A stretch of DNA of 64,000 bases, taken from positions 414,393-478,392 of the forward strand of contig CAWKOX010000007.1 of assembly GCA_963851095.1 (NCBI GenBank), read 5' to 3'. A model generated the notes under the pieces. The model did no database searches, was not told the DNA's origin, and was given only the letters and a program-made list of their open reading frames with translations. How positions within the stretch are numbered: position 1 is the first letter of the stretch; every line of letters starts with the position of its first letter. The DNA is from Oleispira sp963851095. Lineage in GTDB: Bacteria > Pseudomonadota > Gammaproteobacteria > Pseudomonadales > Oceanobacteraceae. This document shows, in pieces, positions 8,362 through 17,421 of this stretch. The translations under genes and the position numbers were made by a program.

Positions 8362-9387
8362 ATGACTATGAATATACTTGGAAGAGGACAGTTTGTTGTT
8401 GTCAGTTCATACCTTCAACAATTGCAATCCTATTTGAAATATTTAGATTTACCACTGGTTGAGTTGCTGAAAAATAGTGACTTACCTTTGTTCGCATTGT
8501 CGCAGCCGAGTTTATATCTTGGGCATGAATCTATAGCCGACATTAATAAAAGTATTTGTACTTTAGTGCCATCGGAGGCTGATTTAATTAAATATTTGGC
8601 GGCTGAGCGAGATGCGTTAGCTCACGGTTCTTTAGGTATTGCCGCTGCGCTCAGTTTAGATCTTGAGAGCGCTATTCTGTTGATACAGAAGTACATTAAA
8701 ACTCGCCATAGCGGAATGAACATAGAGGCCGGATTAAGTGGAGATTTTTTTGAAATCTTACTTACCATCCCAAAAACTAATCTCCATTCCGAGCGTTTAA
8801 CAGTCTTATCTACTTTATTAGTATTTGAAAGTGGTCTGCGAAAAATGTTGGTTGCTGATTCTGAAGACTATCCGGTCGTTATCAGCGTAACTTACCCTAT
8901 GCCTGATAGCTGGACAGGAATGTCTTCGAATACTAAAATTCACTTTGATCAGCCTCGCAATTCACTTAAATTTCCACAAAACCTGTTGAAGAAACAGCTA
9001 ATATTTTCAAATCAACACGAGCTCAATCAAGCTCAAAAAATATGTGATGTAGAATTAAAGAATCTTGAGGCGTTAAATGATTTATCGGAGGTTGTTAAAT
9101 CAAAATTATCACAAGCGGCGTTACCTTTGCCTAATATTGAAGTGATTGCGAGTGACTTGAATATATCGGTGAGAACATTAAGAAGACGTTTAGAAAGCTT
9201 AGGCGTTCAGTATATCGATCTTAAACAGGGGGTTTTGAATACCAAAGCAGTAGAGTTGCTTTCTCTTAGTGATTTAAGTTTACAGCAAATATCTTGGGAG
9301 CTGGGCTATTCAGATTATAAGAGCTTTTCTAGATCGTTTAAAACGTTAAATAAACTCACGCCAAACCAGTATCGAAAAACGCTCTAA
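8362..9387 (+). CDS. AraC-family transcriptional regulator (PF12625 N-terminal domain)
   Basis: 341 residues. The N-terminal two-thirds resembles the arabinose-binding-like domain (PF12625) of OruR/ArgR-type AraC regulators, with the usual opening VVSSYLQQLQSYLKYL. The C-terminal about 90 residues are the double helix-turn-helix: first helix pair IASDLNISVRTLRRRLESLG, second ISWELGYSDYKSFSRSFKTL, ending LTPNQYRKTL. It is intact and should bind DNA. It is divergent from the secreted protein at 7474 and 160 bp upstream of the ABC transporter pair, both plausible targets. A TATAAT-containing sequence lies near 8302–8310 in the upstream gap. The inducer is unknown. Confidence 0.88.
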   Translation: MTMNILGRGQFVVVSSYLQQLQSYLKYLDLPLVELLKNSDLPLFALSQPSLYLGHESIADINKSICTLVPSEADLIKYLAAERDALAHGSLGIAAALSLDLESAILLIQKYIKTRHSGMNIEAGLSGDFFEILLTIPKTNLHSERLTVLSTLLVFESGLRKMLVADSEDYPVVISVTYPMPDSWTGMSSNTKIHFDQPRNSLKFPQNLLKKQLIFSNQHELNQAQKICDVELKNLEALNDLSEVVKSKLSQAALPLPNIEVIASDLNISVRTLRRRLESLGVQYIDLKQGVLNTKAVELLSLSDLSLQQISWELGYSDYKSFSRSFKTLNKLTPNQYRKTL

Positions 9388-9427
9388 GCTTGGCTATTGC
9401 TAATAAGGGGTAGCGAATTATCGGGGT

Positions 9428-9461
9428 GTTTTGTGGTTTATATGGGCGTTTTGTGGTTTAT
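9428..9461. repeat. 20-bp tandem direct repeat before the ABC transporter genes
   Basis: GTTTTGTGGTTTATATGGGC at 9428–9447 is followed directly by a second copy with GTTTTGTGGTTTAT (9448–9461) and TGTGGGG after it. The 20-bp period means the copies lie on nearly the same DNA face. The position, between the AraC gene and the permease start, suits a two-site operator, including one for an AraC-type dimer, but this is inference. Confidence 0.6.
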
Positions 9462-9547
9462 GTGGGGATTGACAGGATTTGCTTTGCAGGTTGAGAAGTC
9501 CGCCTGTAAAGTGTTGTTACTTAATTGATCTGTGGTTGGTGACACTC

Positions 9548-10378
9548 GTGAATTCTAAAAGCACACTTTTTCCTTATCAGCTTCGGCTTATCGTCATGCA
9601 AGAATTGATTGCCTCTTTTGCCAGTCGTCGTGGGCTGTTTGTGACGGCGGTGTTTGTGATCACTTGGGCTTTTCTTTTGTTTTATCCTATCAACTTTGCA
9701 GCTCAATCGATGCAAGGCGCAGAGGGGAGCTCGTTGATATTAGCGGCGTTAGATCTTATGGGGTTAGAGTCGTTAAAAAATTGGCTAATGCCTGAATTTG
9801 CCGTTTACTGGTTGGTGGCGCTTTATCTTTTTCCGGCCTTTAGCCTGTTTATGGCGGCGGACCAAATGATCTCTGAGAGACAGCGCGGCGGACTTCGATT
9901 CTTAACCCTGCGCTGCAGTCGAGCGGATATATTCTTTGGCCGTTTTCTTGGGCATATGCTCATTCAGACGTGCTTGTTGGTTGCTACTCTCGCTATTACC
10001 TATCTTTTGTTGCTGGTTAATAATGTTCAATATTGGCTAGAAGGACTGCAAATATTGCCTTTGTTATTATTAAACCTCGTCTGTGTTACAAGTCCTTTTG
10101 TTGCTCTGATGAGCTTATTGTCGGTGACGATGAGCTCTGTCCGTATGGCGTCTTTAGTGTCGGTTATTGTATTAGTTATGGGCGGTTTCTTAATTAATTA
10201 TGCCGCGTCGTACTTACCATTCCTGTCTGTCTTGAATTATTGGGTGCCAGGGGCACAGGTTTCGCAAATGGTCATGTTAACTCCGAGTACTGCACTCTTA
10301 ACATCGTGGGTTCCTGTGATGCAAACGCTAAGCTTTTTATTGCTGGGCTATGGCTTATTTAAGAGGCAGGCAATATGA
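9548..10378 (+). CDS. ABC-2 type transporter permease
   Basis: About 276 residues from GTG 9548; an upstream TTG (9479) would add an unlikely Cys/Pro-rich leader. Six hydrophobic spans are visible, beginning LFVTAVFVITWAFLLFY. A periplasmic stretch follows, then a segment that is amphipathic before the second span (RQRGGLRFLTLRCSRADIFFGRFLGH, abbreviated here to its conserved Arg/Gly residues), typical of ABC-2 permeases such as NosY. The stop overlaps the start of the ATPase gene by 4 bp (ATGA), so the two form one transporter, probably an exporter. Substrate is unknown; no periplasmic binding protein is encoded nearby. Confidence 0.82.
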   Translation: MNSKSTLFPYQLRLIVMQELIASFASRRGLFVTAVFVITWAFLLFYPINFAAQSMQGAEGSSLILAALDLMGLESLKNWLMPEFAVYWLVALYLFPAFSLFMAADQMISERQRGGLRFLTLRCSRADIFFGRFLGHMLIQTCLLVATLAITYLLLLVNNVQYWLEGLQILPLLLLNLVCVTSPFVALMSLLSVTMSSVRMASLVSVIVLVMGGFLINYAASYLPFLSVLNYWVPGAQVSQMVMLTPSTALLTSWVPVMQTLSFLLLGYGLFKRQAI

Positions 10379-11334
10379 GTGTATTAATTGAATGCCATGG
10401 CTTAACCAAGGTTTATAGTAATAGTAAGGCGTTAGATAATGTTAGCTTTGAAGTGCAGTCAGGGCAGCCTATTGCACTCGTCGGCCCAAATGGTGCAGGT
10501 AAGAGTACCTTGTTTAGTATCTTGGCCGGTTATACTCCCGCGACTTCAGGAGAGGCTAAGATTCTAGGGCATAACGTCGGTAGTCCAGAATTAATTGGGC
10601 GTATTGGGGCGTTACCGCAAGATGCTTTATTTGACCCGAACCTTACGATCTCTCAGCAGTTGAGTTTTTTGGCTCGACTGCAGGGCTTTAGTCGACGCGA
10701 GAGTATTATTGAGGCTAGCCGAGTTCTAGAATTGATGCTGCTAAGCAACGTTTCTAAAGACAAAATTGGCGCGTTAAGCCACGGTATGAAAAAGCGGGTA
10801 GCCATCGCCCAAGCATTGATGGGTAAGCCAGAGCTGGTCTTGTTAGATGAGCCTACCGCGGGTTTAGACCCTGCTAATGCGCGTAATATCCGACAGCAAG
10901 TCATGGCCCTAGCGGGTGAAACGACGTTTTTGGTCAGTTCTCATAATCTAGAAGAACTTGAACGATTATGTGGTGAAGTGCTGTATCTAGAGCAAGGAGC
11001 GTTGAAAGCTCAGCAGCTTATTGGCCAGCAAACGACTCTGCATTCTAATCACAATACTCCCTCGCAGGTTGGCGAAGACTCGCATCAGCACGTTCTGTCT
11101 TATTTATCCCTAAGGTTAACCGCTAAAAACAGTGTGCTTGAAGCTAAGTTAAAAGCGCTGAAAGGTGTCTCGGCAGTAGATTGCCAGCAAGGCGATGAGT
11201 TTGTTATTGCTTATAATCATCAGCAAAATCCAATACTCGATCAGCACCTTTTACTCTTATTAGCAGAGAGCCAAATCTCTTATCGCCAGATTACTCATGG
11301 TCAATCTTTAGAGGATCAGCTGTTTAGAAAATAA
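10375..11334 (+). CDS. ABC transporter ATP-binding protein
   Basis: 319 residues. The nucleotide-binding domain occupies about residues 1–215: Walker A GPNGAGKST, Q-loop near LPQD, signature LSHGMKKRVAIAQAL, Walker B ELVLLDEPTAGLDP and the switch His in SSHNLEEL. A C-terminal extension of about 100 residues follows, as in NosF/CcmA-like ABC-2 ATPases. It overlaps the permease gene by 4 bp. The signature LSHGM in place of LSGGQ is common in the drug/copper ABC-2 branch. Together with the permease it likely drives export. Confidence 0.9.
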   Translation: MSVLIECHGLTKVYSNSKALDNVSFEVQSGQPIALVGPNGAGKSTLFSILAGYTPATSGEAKILGHNVGSPELIGRIGALPQDALFDPNLTISQQLSFLARLQGFSRRESIIEASRVLELMLLSNVSKDKIGALSHGMKKRVAIAQALMGKPELVLLDEPTAGLDPANARNIRQQVMALAGETTFLVSSHNLEELERLCGEVLYLEQGALKAQQLIGQQTTLHSNHNTPSQVGEDSHQHVLSYLSLRLTAKNSVLEAKLKALKGVSAVDCQQGDEFVIAYNHQQNPILDQHLLLLLAESQISYRQITHGQSLEDQLFRK

Positions 11335-11444
11335 AGGCTCCGGTTCGATCATGCTTTGCGGGGATTGTGCATATCAGTAGATGATTAATGGCGGTTGAGT
11401 AGGTACAATCAAACGTCATTTTACTGCATAGTCGATCCTGATCC

Positions 11445-14400
11445 ATGACCAGCCCTGTTGATACGCCAGAAATTATTGAAAAGCTGCCTGCACCTGCCCA
11501 ATTTGTTCATTTACGGGTGCACTCAGAATTTTCTATGATCGACAGTATTGTGCGTATTAAAGGCCTTATTAAAGTAACCGCAGGGCACCATATGCCTGCG
11601 GTTGGCTTAACTGACCAGAGCAATATGTATGCGCTGGTAAAGTTCTACAAAGCCTGCCAAGGGGCCGGTATTAAGCCGATTATCGGTGCCGATATCTGGC
11701 TCGAAAATGAAGAAGAGCGCGACGCGCCCCATCGTTTAACCTTACTTGCGCAAAACAATGTTGGCTATCGCCACGTTTCTGAGCTGATTTCGCAGGCCTA
11801 CAGCCATAACCAATTTGATGATAAAGCCATTGTGCGCAAAGAATGGTTGTTTGAAAAAAGCGAAGGGCTAATTGTGCTATCAGGTTTTAGGGATGGCGAT
11901 ATTGGTCAACAAGTGATTAAGGGTAATGTTGAAATAGCGGATGGGCTATTAGCAGAATATGTGGAGCATTTTGGCGATCGCTTCTATTTAGAGATACAGC
12001 GTACCAATAGACAAGATGAAGATCTGGTACTGAATGCCTCTCTTGCGCTTGCCAGCAAATATTCTGTGCCAGTGGTGGCAACCAATGATATTCGCTTTCT
12101 TACGCAAGATGATTTTGAAGCTCACGAAACGCGAGTTTGTATTGGTGAAAGTTACGCACTAGCCGATAAACGCCGTAAAAAACGTTATAGCGACCAGCAA
12201 TATTTCCGCAGCCCTGAAGAAATGATTGAGCTGTTTGCGGATATTCCTTCGGCGATCGAAAATACTTTAGAAATTGCCAAGCGATGTAATGTCGAAGTGG
12301 AGTTAGGGAAGTATTACTTACCCGATTTCCCCATTCCTGATGGCTTAACGGAAGCTGAGTTTTTCCGTAAAATTTCTTACGAAGGCTTGGATGAGCGTTT
12401 AGAAAAAATTCTAACACCTGAACAACCCGATTACGAAGAGCGCAAAAAAGAATACTACGATCGCCTAAAGTTCGAGCTCGATATTATTCTCGATATGGGA
12501 TTTCCCGGTTACTTCTTGATTGTTATGGATTTTATTCAGTGGTCAAAAGATAACGATATTCCAGTAGGCCCAGGTCGTGGTTCCGGTGCGGGGTCGTTGG
12601 TAGCTTATGCCCAAAAAATTACTGATATTGACCCTATCCTATACGACCTGCTATTCGAACGATTCTTGAACCCTGAACGTGTTTCTATGCCCGATTTCGA
12701 TATCGATTTCTGTATGGATCGTCGGGGTGAGGTAATTAACTACGTAGCCGATCATTATGGCCGTGAAGCGGTATCGCAGATTGTGACCTTCGGTACGATG
12801 GCGGCGAAAGCGGTAGTGCGCGATGTAGCGCGAGCGCAAAGTAAATCGTTTGGTTTGGCCGACAAGATTTCTAAATTAATTCCGGGTGATCCCGGCATGA
12901 GCTTGGCCAAAGCGCTTGATATGGAGCCTGCGCTGAAAGAATTCATTGATGAAGATGAAGAAGCGCAAGAAATTTGGGAAATGGCGACGCGCCTAGAAGG
13001 TATTGCCCGTCAAACAGGTAAACACGCCGGTGGTGTTGTAATCGCGCCAACAAAACTAACCGATTTTTCACCGACGGCGTGTGACGAAGATTATACAGGT
13101 CTGGTTACTCAGTTTGATAAAAGTGATGTAGAAGAAGCGGGGCTCGTAAAGTTTGACTTCTTGGGTCTGCGAACCCTGACGATTATCGATTGGGCATTAA
13201 AAACCATTAATCGCTTTAAAGATAAAGCGGGTGAGCCTCATGTTCGCATCGAAGAGATTGATCTCGATGATAAAGAGTCGATTGAATATTTAAAAACAGC
13301 ACAAACGACCGCCGTATTCCAGCTGGAATCTCGAGGTATGAAAGATCTGGTTCGTCGTCTACAGCCCGATAACCTAGAAGACATGATTGCATTGGTTGCC
13401 TTGTTCCGTCCTGGGCCATTGGAATCAGGTATGGTTGATGACTTTATTAACCGTAAGCACGGTCGCGCAGAAGTGGCGTATCCACACCCAGATTATCAGC
13501 ACGAAAGTCTAAAAGGCATTCTTGAACCGACTTATGGCGTTATTGTTTATCAAGAACAGGTGATGCAAATCGCCCAGGTCTTGGCCGGTTATACTCTAGG
13601 TGGCGCCGACATGCTGCGCCGTGCCATGGGTAAGAAAAAACCCGAAGAGATGGAAAAGCAGCGTGGTACGTTCCGCGAAGGTGCGATCTCGGTTGGGGTT
13701 GATCCTGATCTGGCGATGAAAATCTTTGATTTGGTAGAGAAATTCGCTGGTTACGGCTTTAACAAATCTCACTCTGCCGCGTATGCGGTTGTTTCGTATC
13801 AAACGCTTTGGTTGAAATGTCACTATCCCGCGCCTTTTATGGCAGCGGTATTAACCTCGGATATGCAAAATACCGACAAGGTCGTAGGCTTTGTTGAAGA
13901 ATGTCGAGAGATGAAGCTCGACTTGGTTTTGCCCAACGTCAATCAGTCTGAGTTTGGTTTTATCGTTAATGATGAAGGCTCAATTGTTTATGGTTTAGGC
14001 GCAGTAAAAGGCGCGGGCGAAGGCCCCGTTGCGGCGATTGTTGAAGCGCGTAATGAAGGTGGGCCTTTTAAGGACTTATTCGATTTTTGTAAACGTTGTG
14101 ATCCGAAGAGAACGAATAAGCGAGTACTTGAAGCGCTTGTTCGCAGTGGTGGGTTTGACTGCTTTGGTGAAGATCGTGCGGTCATAATGGCCAGTATTGA
14201 GGATGCGGTAAAAGCAGCGCAACAAAGTGCGGCTAACGAAGCGTCTGGAGTATTTGACCTGTTTGGTGATGCCGAAGCAGAAGCCGCAGAAGATGTGCAG
14301 TTTGATGTGTATGAGAAACATCGCCACCTGCGTGGCTGGACATTAAAAGAACGCCTTCAGGGTGAAAAAGATACACTAGGTTTATTTGTTACGGGTCATC

Positions 14401-14993
14401 CGTTTGACGAATACGAAGATGAAGTACGCCAATTAGCGCCAACCAAACTGTCTAATTTGCGCGACGATAAAAAAGTACAAAAGCTTGCGGGTTTAATCGT
14501 TAACCTACGTATTATGAAAAATAAGCGTGGGGAAAATATGTGCTTTATTACCCTCGATGACCGAACTGGACGAGTGGAAGTATCACTATTTTCAGAAGCT
14601 TTTGAAAAAGTTCGCGAAGTGATTGATAAAGACAAGGTTATTATCATTGAAGCAAACGTGCGTCACGATGATTATTCTGGTGGCCTAAAAGCCAATGCAA
14701 TTAATGCTATGGAAATAAGCCAGGCGCGCTTGAATTACGCCAAATCGTTAAAAGTAAAAGTGCGTCGCGACCAGCTTGATCATAAGTTCGTCGCCAATTT
14801 TAAACAGATGTTAGAACCAGTAGATATTGCACAGGGTGAGCACGGTTGCCCTGTTATTTTGGAATACTCTAATGACAGTGCGCAAGCCGATATTCAGTTG
14901 GGTGACCACTGGCGTATTCGTCCTACTGACGAACAGCTATTAGTATTGAAGTATGCCTTTGGAGAAGAATCTGTGGCGATGGATTATTCCTAA
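11445..14993 (+). CDS. dnaE: DNA polymerase III alpha subunit
   Basis: The replicative polymerase catalytic subunit, 1182 residues, close to the family length. The PHP domain opens at FVHLRVHSEFSMIDSI. The polymerase palm has GPGRGSGAGSLVAYA and the acidic pair in MPDFDIDFCMDRR (Asp417 and Asp419 by position). The fingers, including GKKKPEEMEKQR, follow; then come the helix-hairpin-helix region (GYGFNKSHSAAYA) and an OB-fold with FITLDDRTGRVEVSLF at about 1025. The start ATG 11445 lacks a clear ribosome site; it is chosen because the family start lies just before FVHLRVHSEF. tilS begins on the base after its stop. In many gammaproteobacteria accA lies between; here it does not. Confidence 0.97.
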   Translation: MTSPVDTPEIIEKLPAPAQFVHLRVHSEFSMIDSIVRIKGLIKVTAGHHMPAVGLTDQSNMYALVKFYKACQGAGIKPIIGADIWLENEEERDAPHRLTLLAQNNVGYRHVSELISQAYSHNQFDDKAIVRKEWLFEKSEGLIVLSGFRDGDIGQQVIKGNVEIADGLLAEYVEHFGDRFYLEIQRTNRQDEDLVLNASLALASKYSVPVVATNDIRFLTQDDFEAHETRVCIGESYALADKRRKKRYSDQQYFRSPEEMIELFADIPSAIENTLEIAKRCNVEVELGKYYLPDFPIPDGLTEAEFFRKISYEGLDERLEKILTPEQPDYEERKKEYYDRLKFELDIILDMGFPGYFLIVMDFIQWSKDNDIPVGPGRGSGAGSLVAYAQKITDIDPILYDLLFERFLNPERVSMPDFDIDFCMDRRGEVINYVADHYGREAVSQIVTFGTMAAKAVVRDVARAQSKSFGLADKISKLIPGDPGMSLAKALDMEPALKEFIDEDEEAQEIWEMATRLEGIARQTGKHAGGVVIAPTKLTDFSPTACDEDYTGLVTQFDKSDVEEAGLVKFDFLGLRTLTIIDWALKTINRFKDKAGEPHVRIEEIDLDDKESIEYLKTAQTTAVFQLESRGMKDLVRRLQPDNLEDMIALVALFRPGPLESGMVDDFINRKHGRAEVAYPHPDYQHESLKGILEPTYGVIVYQEQVMQIAQVLAGYTLGGADMLRRAMGKKKPEEMEKQRGTFREGAISVGVDPDLAMKIFDLVEKFAGYGFNKSHSAAYAVVSYQTLWLKCHYPAPFMAAVLTSDMQNTDKVVGFVEECREMKLDLVLPNVNQSEFGFIVNDEGSIVYGLGAVKGAGEGPVAAIVEARNEGGPFKDLFDFCKRCDPKRTNKRVLEALVRSGGFDCFGEDRAVIMASIEDAVKAAQQSAANEASGVFDLFGDAEAEAAEDVQFDVYEKHRHLRGWTLKERLQGEKDTLGLFVTGHPFDEYEDEVRQLAPTKLSNLRDDKKVQKLAGLIVNLRIMKNKRGENMCFITLDDRTGRVEVSLFSEAFEKVREVIDKDKVIIIEANVRHDDYSGGLKANAINAMEISQARLNYAKSLKVKVRRDQLDHKFVANFKQMLEPVDIAQGEHGCPVILEYSNDSAQADIQLGDHWRIRPTDEQLLVLKYAFGEESVAMDYS

Positions 14994-16460
14994 ATGGATT
15001 TAGGAAAAACGATCTTATCGACACTTGAACAGGCTAACGAGCAAGGCGATGTTCAGTGTATTTGGGTTGCGTTAAGTGCGGGTGTTGATTCAACTGTATT
15101 GTTGCATGCGTTAGTTGATGAATTGTTCGATAAACGGTCGACGTTACCAGCTGCAATAATAACCACGATTAAAGCCATTCACGTGCATCATGGTTTATCT
15201 AACAATGCCAATGATTGGGTTAAGCAGGCCGAATCATTGTGTTGCCAACTTTCGGCTGACTATGAGGGCGTCGTATCAGTTGAATGCATCGTAGAGCGAG
15301 TGCATTTAGAAGCGGATTACTCTGACGGAATTGAGCAAGCCGCTCGTGAAGCACGCTATCAAATTTTTGAACAATATTGCAAAGCAGGTGATGTGTTATT
15401 GCAAGGGCATCACCTTGATGATCAGATTGAAACCTTCTTCATGCGCGCCATTCGCGGCAGTGGTTTAAGTGGCCTATCAGGTATTCCGCAGAAAAGAAAT
15501 TTATCACGCTCGAATACGTGTCAGGTATTACGACCTTTTTTAGCCGTTGAAAAACAGCAGCTGATTGATTATGCCAAAGCGCATGGTCTTAGCTGGGTTG
15601 AAGATGAATCAAACCTAGATTCAGAAATCGATAGAAATTGGTGGCGTAATGAATTATTGCCGCAAGTATGGCAGCGATACCCAGACAAAAAGCAATCTCT
15701 ATCACGTACAGTTAATACTGTTAAACATGAGAAAGACTTACTGCAAAGGCTGCTATTAAAAGAAATAAATACAACGACAGTATTTGTGCAAACTGATCAA
15801 AAAATCCACCCTGCACTCGAAGACATTCCACGTTTTGATTTAACCTTGATTAACGAGTTCGATGGCGCAGATGCTGTCAGTTATTTACGTGCCTGGCTTG
15901 CTCAGTTTGTTGATGTACTGCCATCTAAGGTTCAAATGAAGTCTATTTATAGCGATGTTATTGAAGCGAGAATGGATGCAGAGCCCAGTTTTACATGGGG
16001 TGATAAGGCGCTATATCGATATCAAGGTTATTTGTTTTTATGGCATTCAGCATGTGCGTTAAAAGACCAAGTTCGATATGAAGAGGTTGCTGTCATTGAG
16101 CAAGATCAACAATCTTTCATTCTACCCAATTACAAAAGAGAAAATACTTTAGGTGAGCTGTCATATAAAACCAGTCATCAAGAATGTGGATTAAAGCCAG
16201 GAGATTATGCAATACGCTTATGGCAACCAGGTGATGCGGCTAAACCTGTAGGCCGATCTACTCGAAAAATGAAAAAGTGGTGGCCAGATTATGGAGTTGC
16301 GAGTTGGGTAAGAAATTATTGGCCCATCATTGTCTGTAAAGCAACGAATGAAGTGGTTGCGGTACCCGGGTTATTTGTCTGTCAGGGGTACTCTGCTGAG
16401 CAAGATGGCTGGCTGTTAGATTGGAGATTTAAAGCTGGTGCAGTAAGTAACATTGAATAA
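14994..16460 (+). CDS. tilS: tRNA(Ile)-lysidine synthase
   Basis: 488 residues, PP-loop ATPase that converts C34 of tRNA-Ile2 to lysidine. The PP-loop reads LSAGVDSTVLLHAL (about residues 27–40), where nearly all family members have SGGxDS; the Gly to Ala change is real in this sequence. Other family landmarks are present: IHVHHGLSNNANDW, QAAREARYQIFE, LLQGHHLDDQIETFFMR, RAIRGSGLSGLSGI, LRPFLAVEKQQLIDYA and the C-terminal substrate-binding part with RLWQPGDAAKPVGR and KWWPDYGVASWVR. The gene is essential in most bacteria, so the enzyme is presumed active. It starts immediately after the dnaE stop and is probably coupled to it. Confidence 0.93.
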   Translation: MDLGKTILSTLEQANEQGDVQCIWVALSAGVDSTVLLHALVDELFDKRSTLPAAIITTIKAIHVHHGLSNNANDWVKQAESLCCQLSADYEGVVSVECIVERVHLEADYSDGIEQAAREARYQIFEQYCKAGDVLLQGHHLDDQIETFFMRAIRGSGLSGLSGIPQKRNLSRSNTCQVLRPFLAVEKQQLIDYAKAHGLSWVEDESNLDSEIDRNWWRNELLPQVWQRYPDKKQSLSRTVNTVKHEKDLLQRLLLKEINTTTVFVQTDQKIHPALEDIPRFDLTLINEFDGADAVSYLRAWLAQFVDVLPSKVQMKSIYSDVIEARMDAEPSFTWGDKALYRYQGYLFLWHSACALKDQVRYEEVAVIEQDQQSFILPNYKRENTLGELSYKTSHQECGLKPGDYAIRLWQPGDAAKPVGRSTRKMKKWWPDYGVASWVRNYWPIIVCKATNEVVAVPGLFVCQGYSAEQDGWLLDWRFKAGAVSNIE

Positions 16461-16587
16461 GAGCATGGATAATAATTCTACGCTCAGAAATCGATAACAT
16501 TGATACCTTTCTAGGCTGTAAAAATTGAAAATATACTCATTTAAGGACCTTTCGGGAAAAAATAGCATCGATAAATAGCCATATTCT

Positions 16588-16617
16588 AGCGTTAATATAT
16601 TATTCAATATTAACGCT
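16588..16617. terminator. Perfect 11-bp hairpin downstream of tilS
   Basis: AGCGTTAATAT (16588–16598) pairs exactly with ATATTAACGCT (16607–16617) around an 8-nt loop. No T run follows, so it may be a processing or mRNA-end structure and not a classical terminator. The 16461–16739 stretch around it holds no gene I can support. Confidence 0.4.
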
Positions 16618-16739
16618 GATTACGAGGAGGTAAAAAGTATAGCTTCATTGTAAAATCCTCATAATTATCTACGCTGTTTCAGATATCATGCGCTCAGAAT
16701 AATTTGACTGGTGTGCATATGAAATATTTTTCCTTAAAT

Positions 16740-17030
16740 TGAATCACCCTTAGTCTTCTAGGCACTGCCTTGATTCATAGGTATTCGCCTTCTTTTGCAC
16801 GTTTACTTAGTGGGTTTGCTAGCCTGGCATAGAAACCACTAGGATGAATTTCTAATGCCCGACAGTACGTATGGGATATTCACGGCGGCTTCCTTTAACA
16901 TGTCACGCTCTTCGGTTACCTGCTTAACGGCTGCTACCTTGAATTCTTCGTTATATCGTTCACCAGTCATAATGGCCTCTGTTAACTCATTATATAGTGA
17001 AAGACTGTCTAGTGAATTAGGGGTGATTCA
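16740..17030 (-). mobile_element. IS3-family remnant, 291 bp, internally deleted
   Basis: The ends are 25-bp imperfect terminal inverted repeats: 16740–16764 begins TGAATCACCCTTAGTC, and the complement of 17006–17030 begins TGAATCACCCCTAATTC, 19 of 25 identical. On the minus strand, from ATG 16972, a short reading frame gives MTGERYNEEFKVAAVKQVTE, the N-terminus of an IS3-type OrfA, joined directly to ERDMLKEAA from the OrfA C-terminal coiled coil. A little further, in another frame, LEIHPSGFYARLANPLSKR is the start region of OrfB. Everything between and after is missing, so this is a dead internal-deletion derivative that kept both ends. No clear target-site duplication flanks it (AAT versus TAT). 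Such a piece could still be mobilised in trans by an intact relative. Confidence 0.85.
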
Positions 17031-17341
17031 TATCAACTGATCTAAAAAATCCAGTCAAAAGTGGATGTTAGAATCTAAGGCTCTTCATCACAATTTAACC
17101 TGAGCTTCTTGGTACGAACGTGGTGGTAAGCCTACAGATAATTCAAATATCTACGACATATTCATGAGAGGTTTGTAAAATTTTGTTGCAGTTATGTGGT
17201 TAGAGCTTACATAACATTGCAAATAATCCTTAAAAATGGATAATTCTTGAGCAAAATGTGGCGCAGCATGTCTTATTTAATATATTGATGCCGACTAGGT
17301 CTCACTTATTAAACGTATTTTAAATAATGTACTTACCAAAG

Positions 17342-17412
17342 TTACATTTTGTAATAGTAATATATGCCGCCAATTTTACATTCTAGGCCTATTTTAGAGT
17401 CCTAAAAAGGAA
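17342..17412 (+). promoter_or_regulatory. Upstream region of the giant-protein gene: palindrome and leader hairpin
   Basis: TTACATTTTGTAA (17342–17354) is a perfect 5-bp-arm palindrome with a 3-nt spacer, a candidate operator. TTTTAG-agtc-CTAAAA (17392–17407) is a second one, whose right arm runs into the ribosome site AAGGAA (17407–17412), so folding in mRNA could limit translation. No confident −35/−10 pair was assigned. The remaining 17031–17341 stretch shows no gene. Confidence 0.35.
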
Positions 17413-17421
17413 TTTTTTAAC

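Noticed and set aside
17041..17200. Possible second transposase fragment after the IS3 relic
   Set aside because: Six-frame reading gave no convincing transposase motif.
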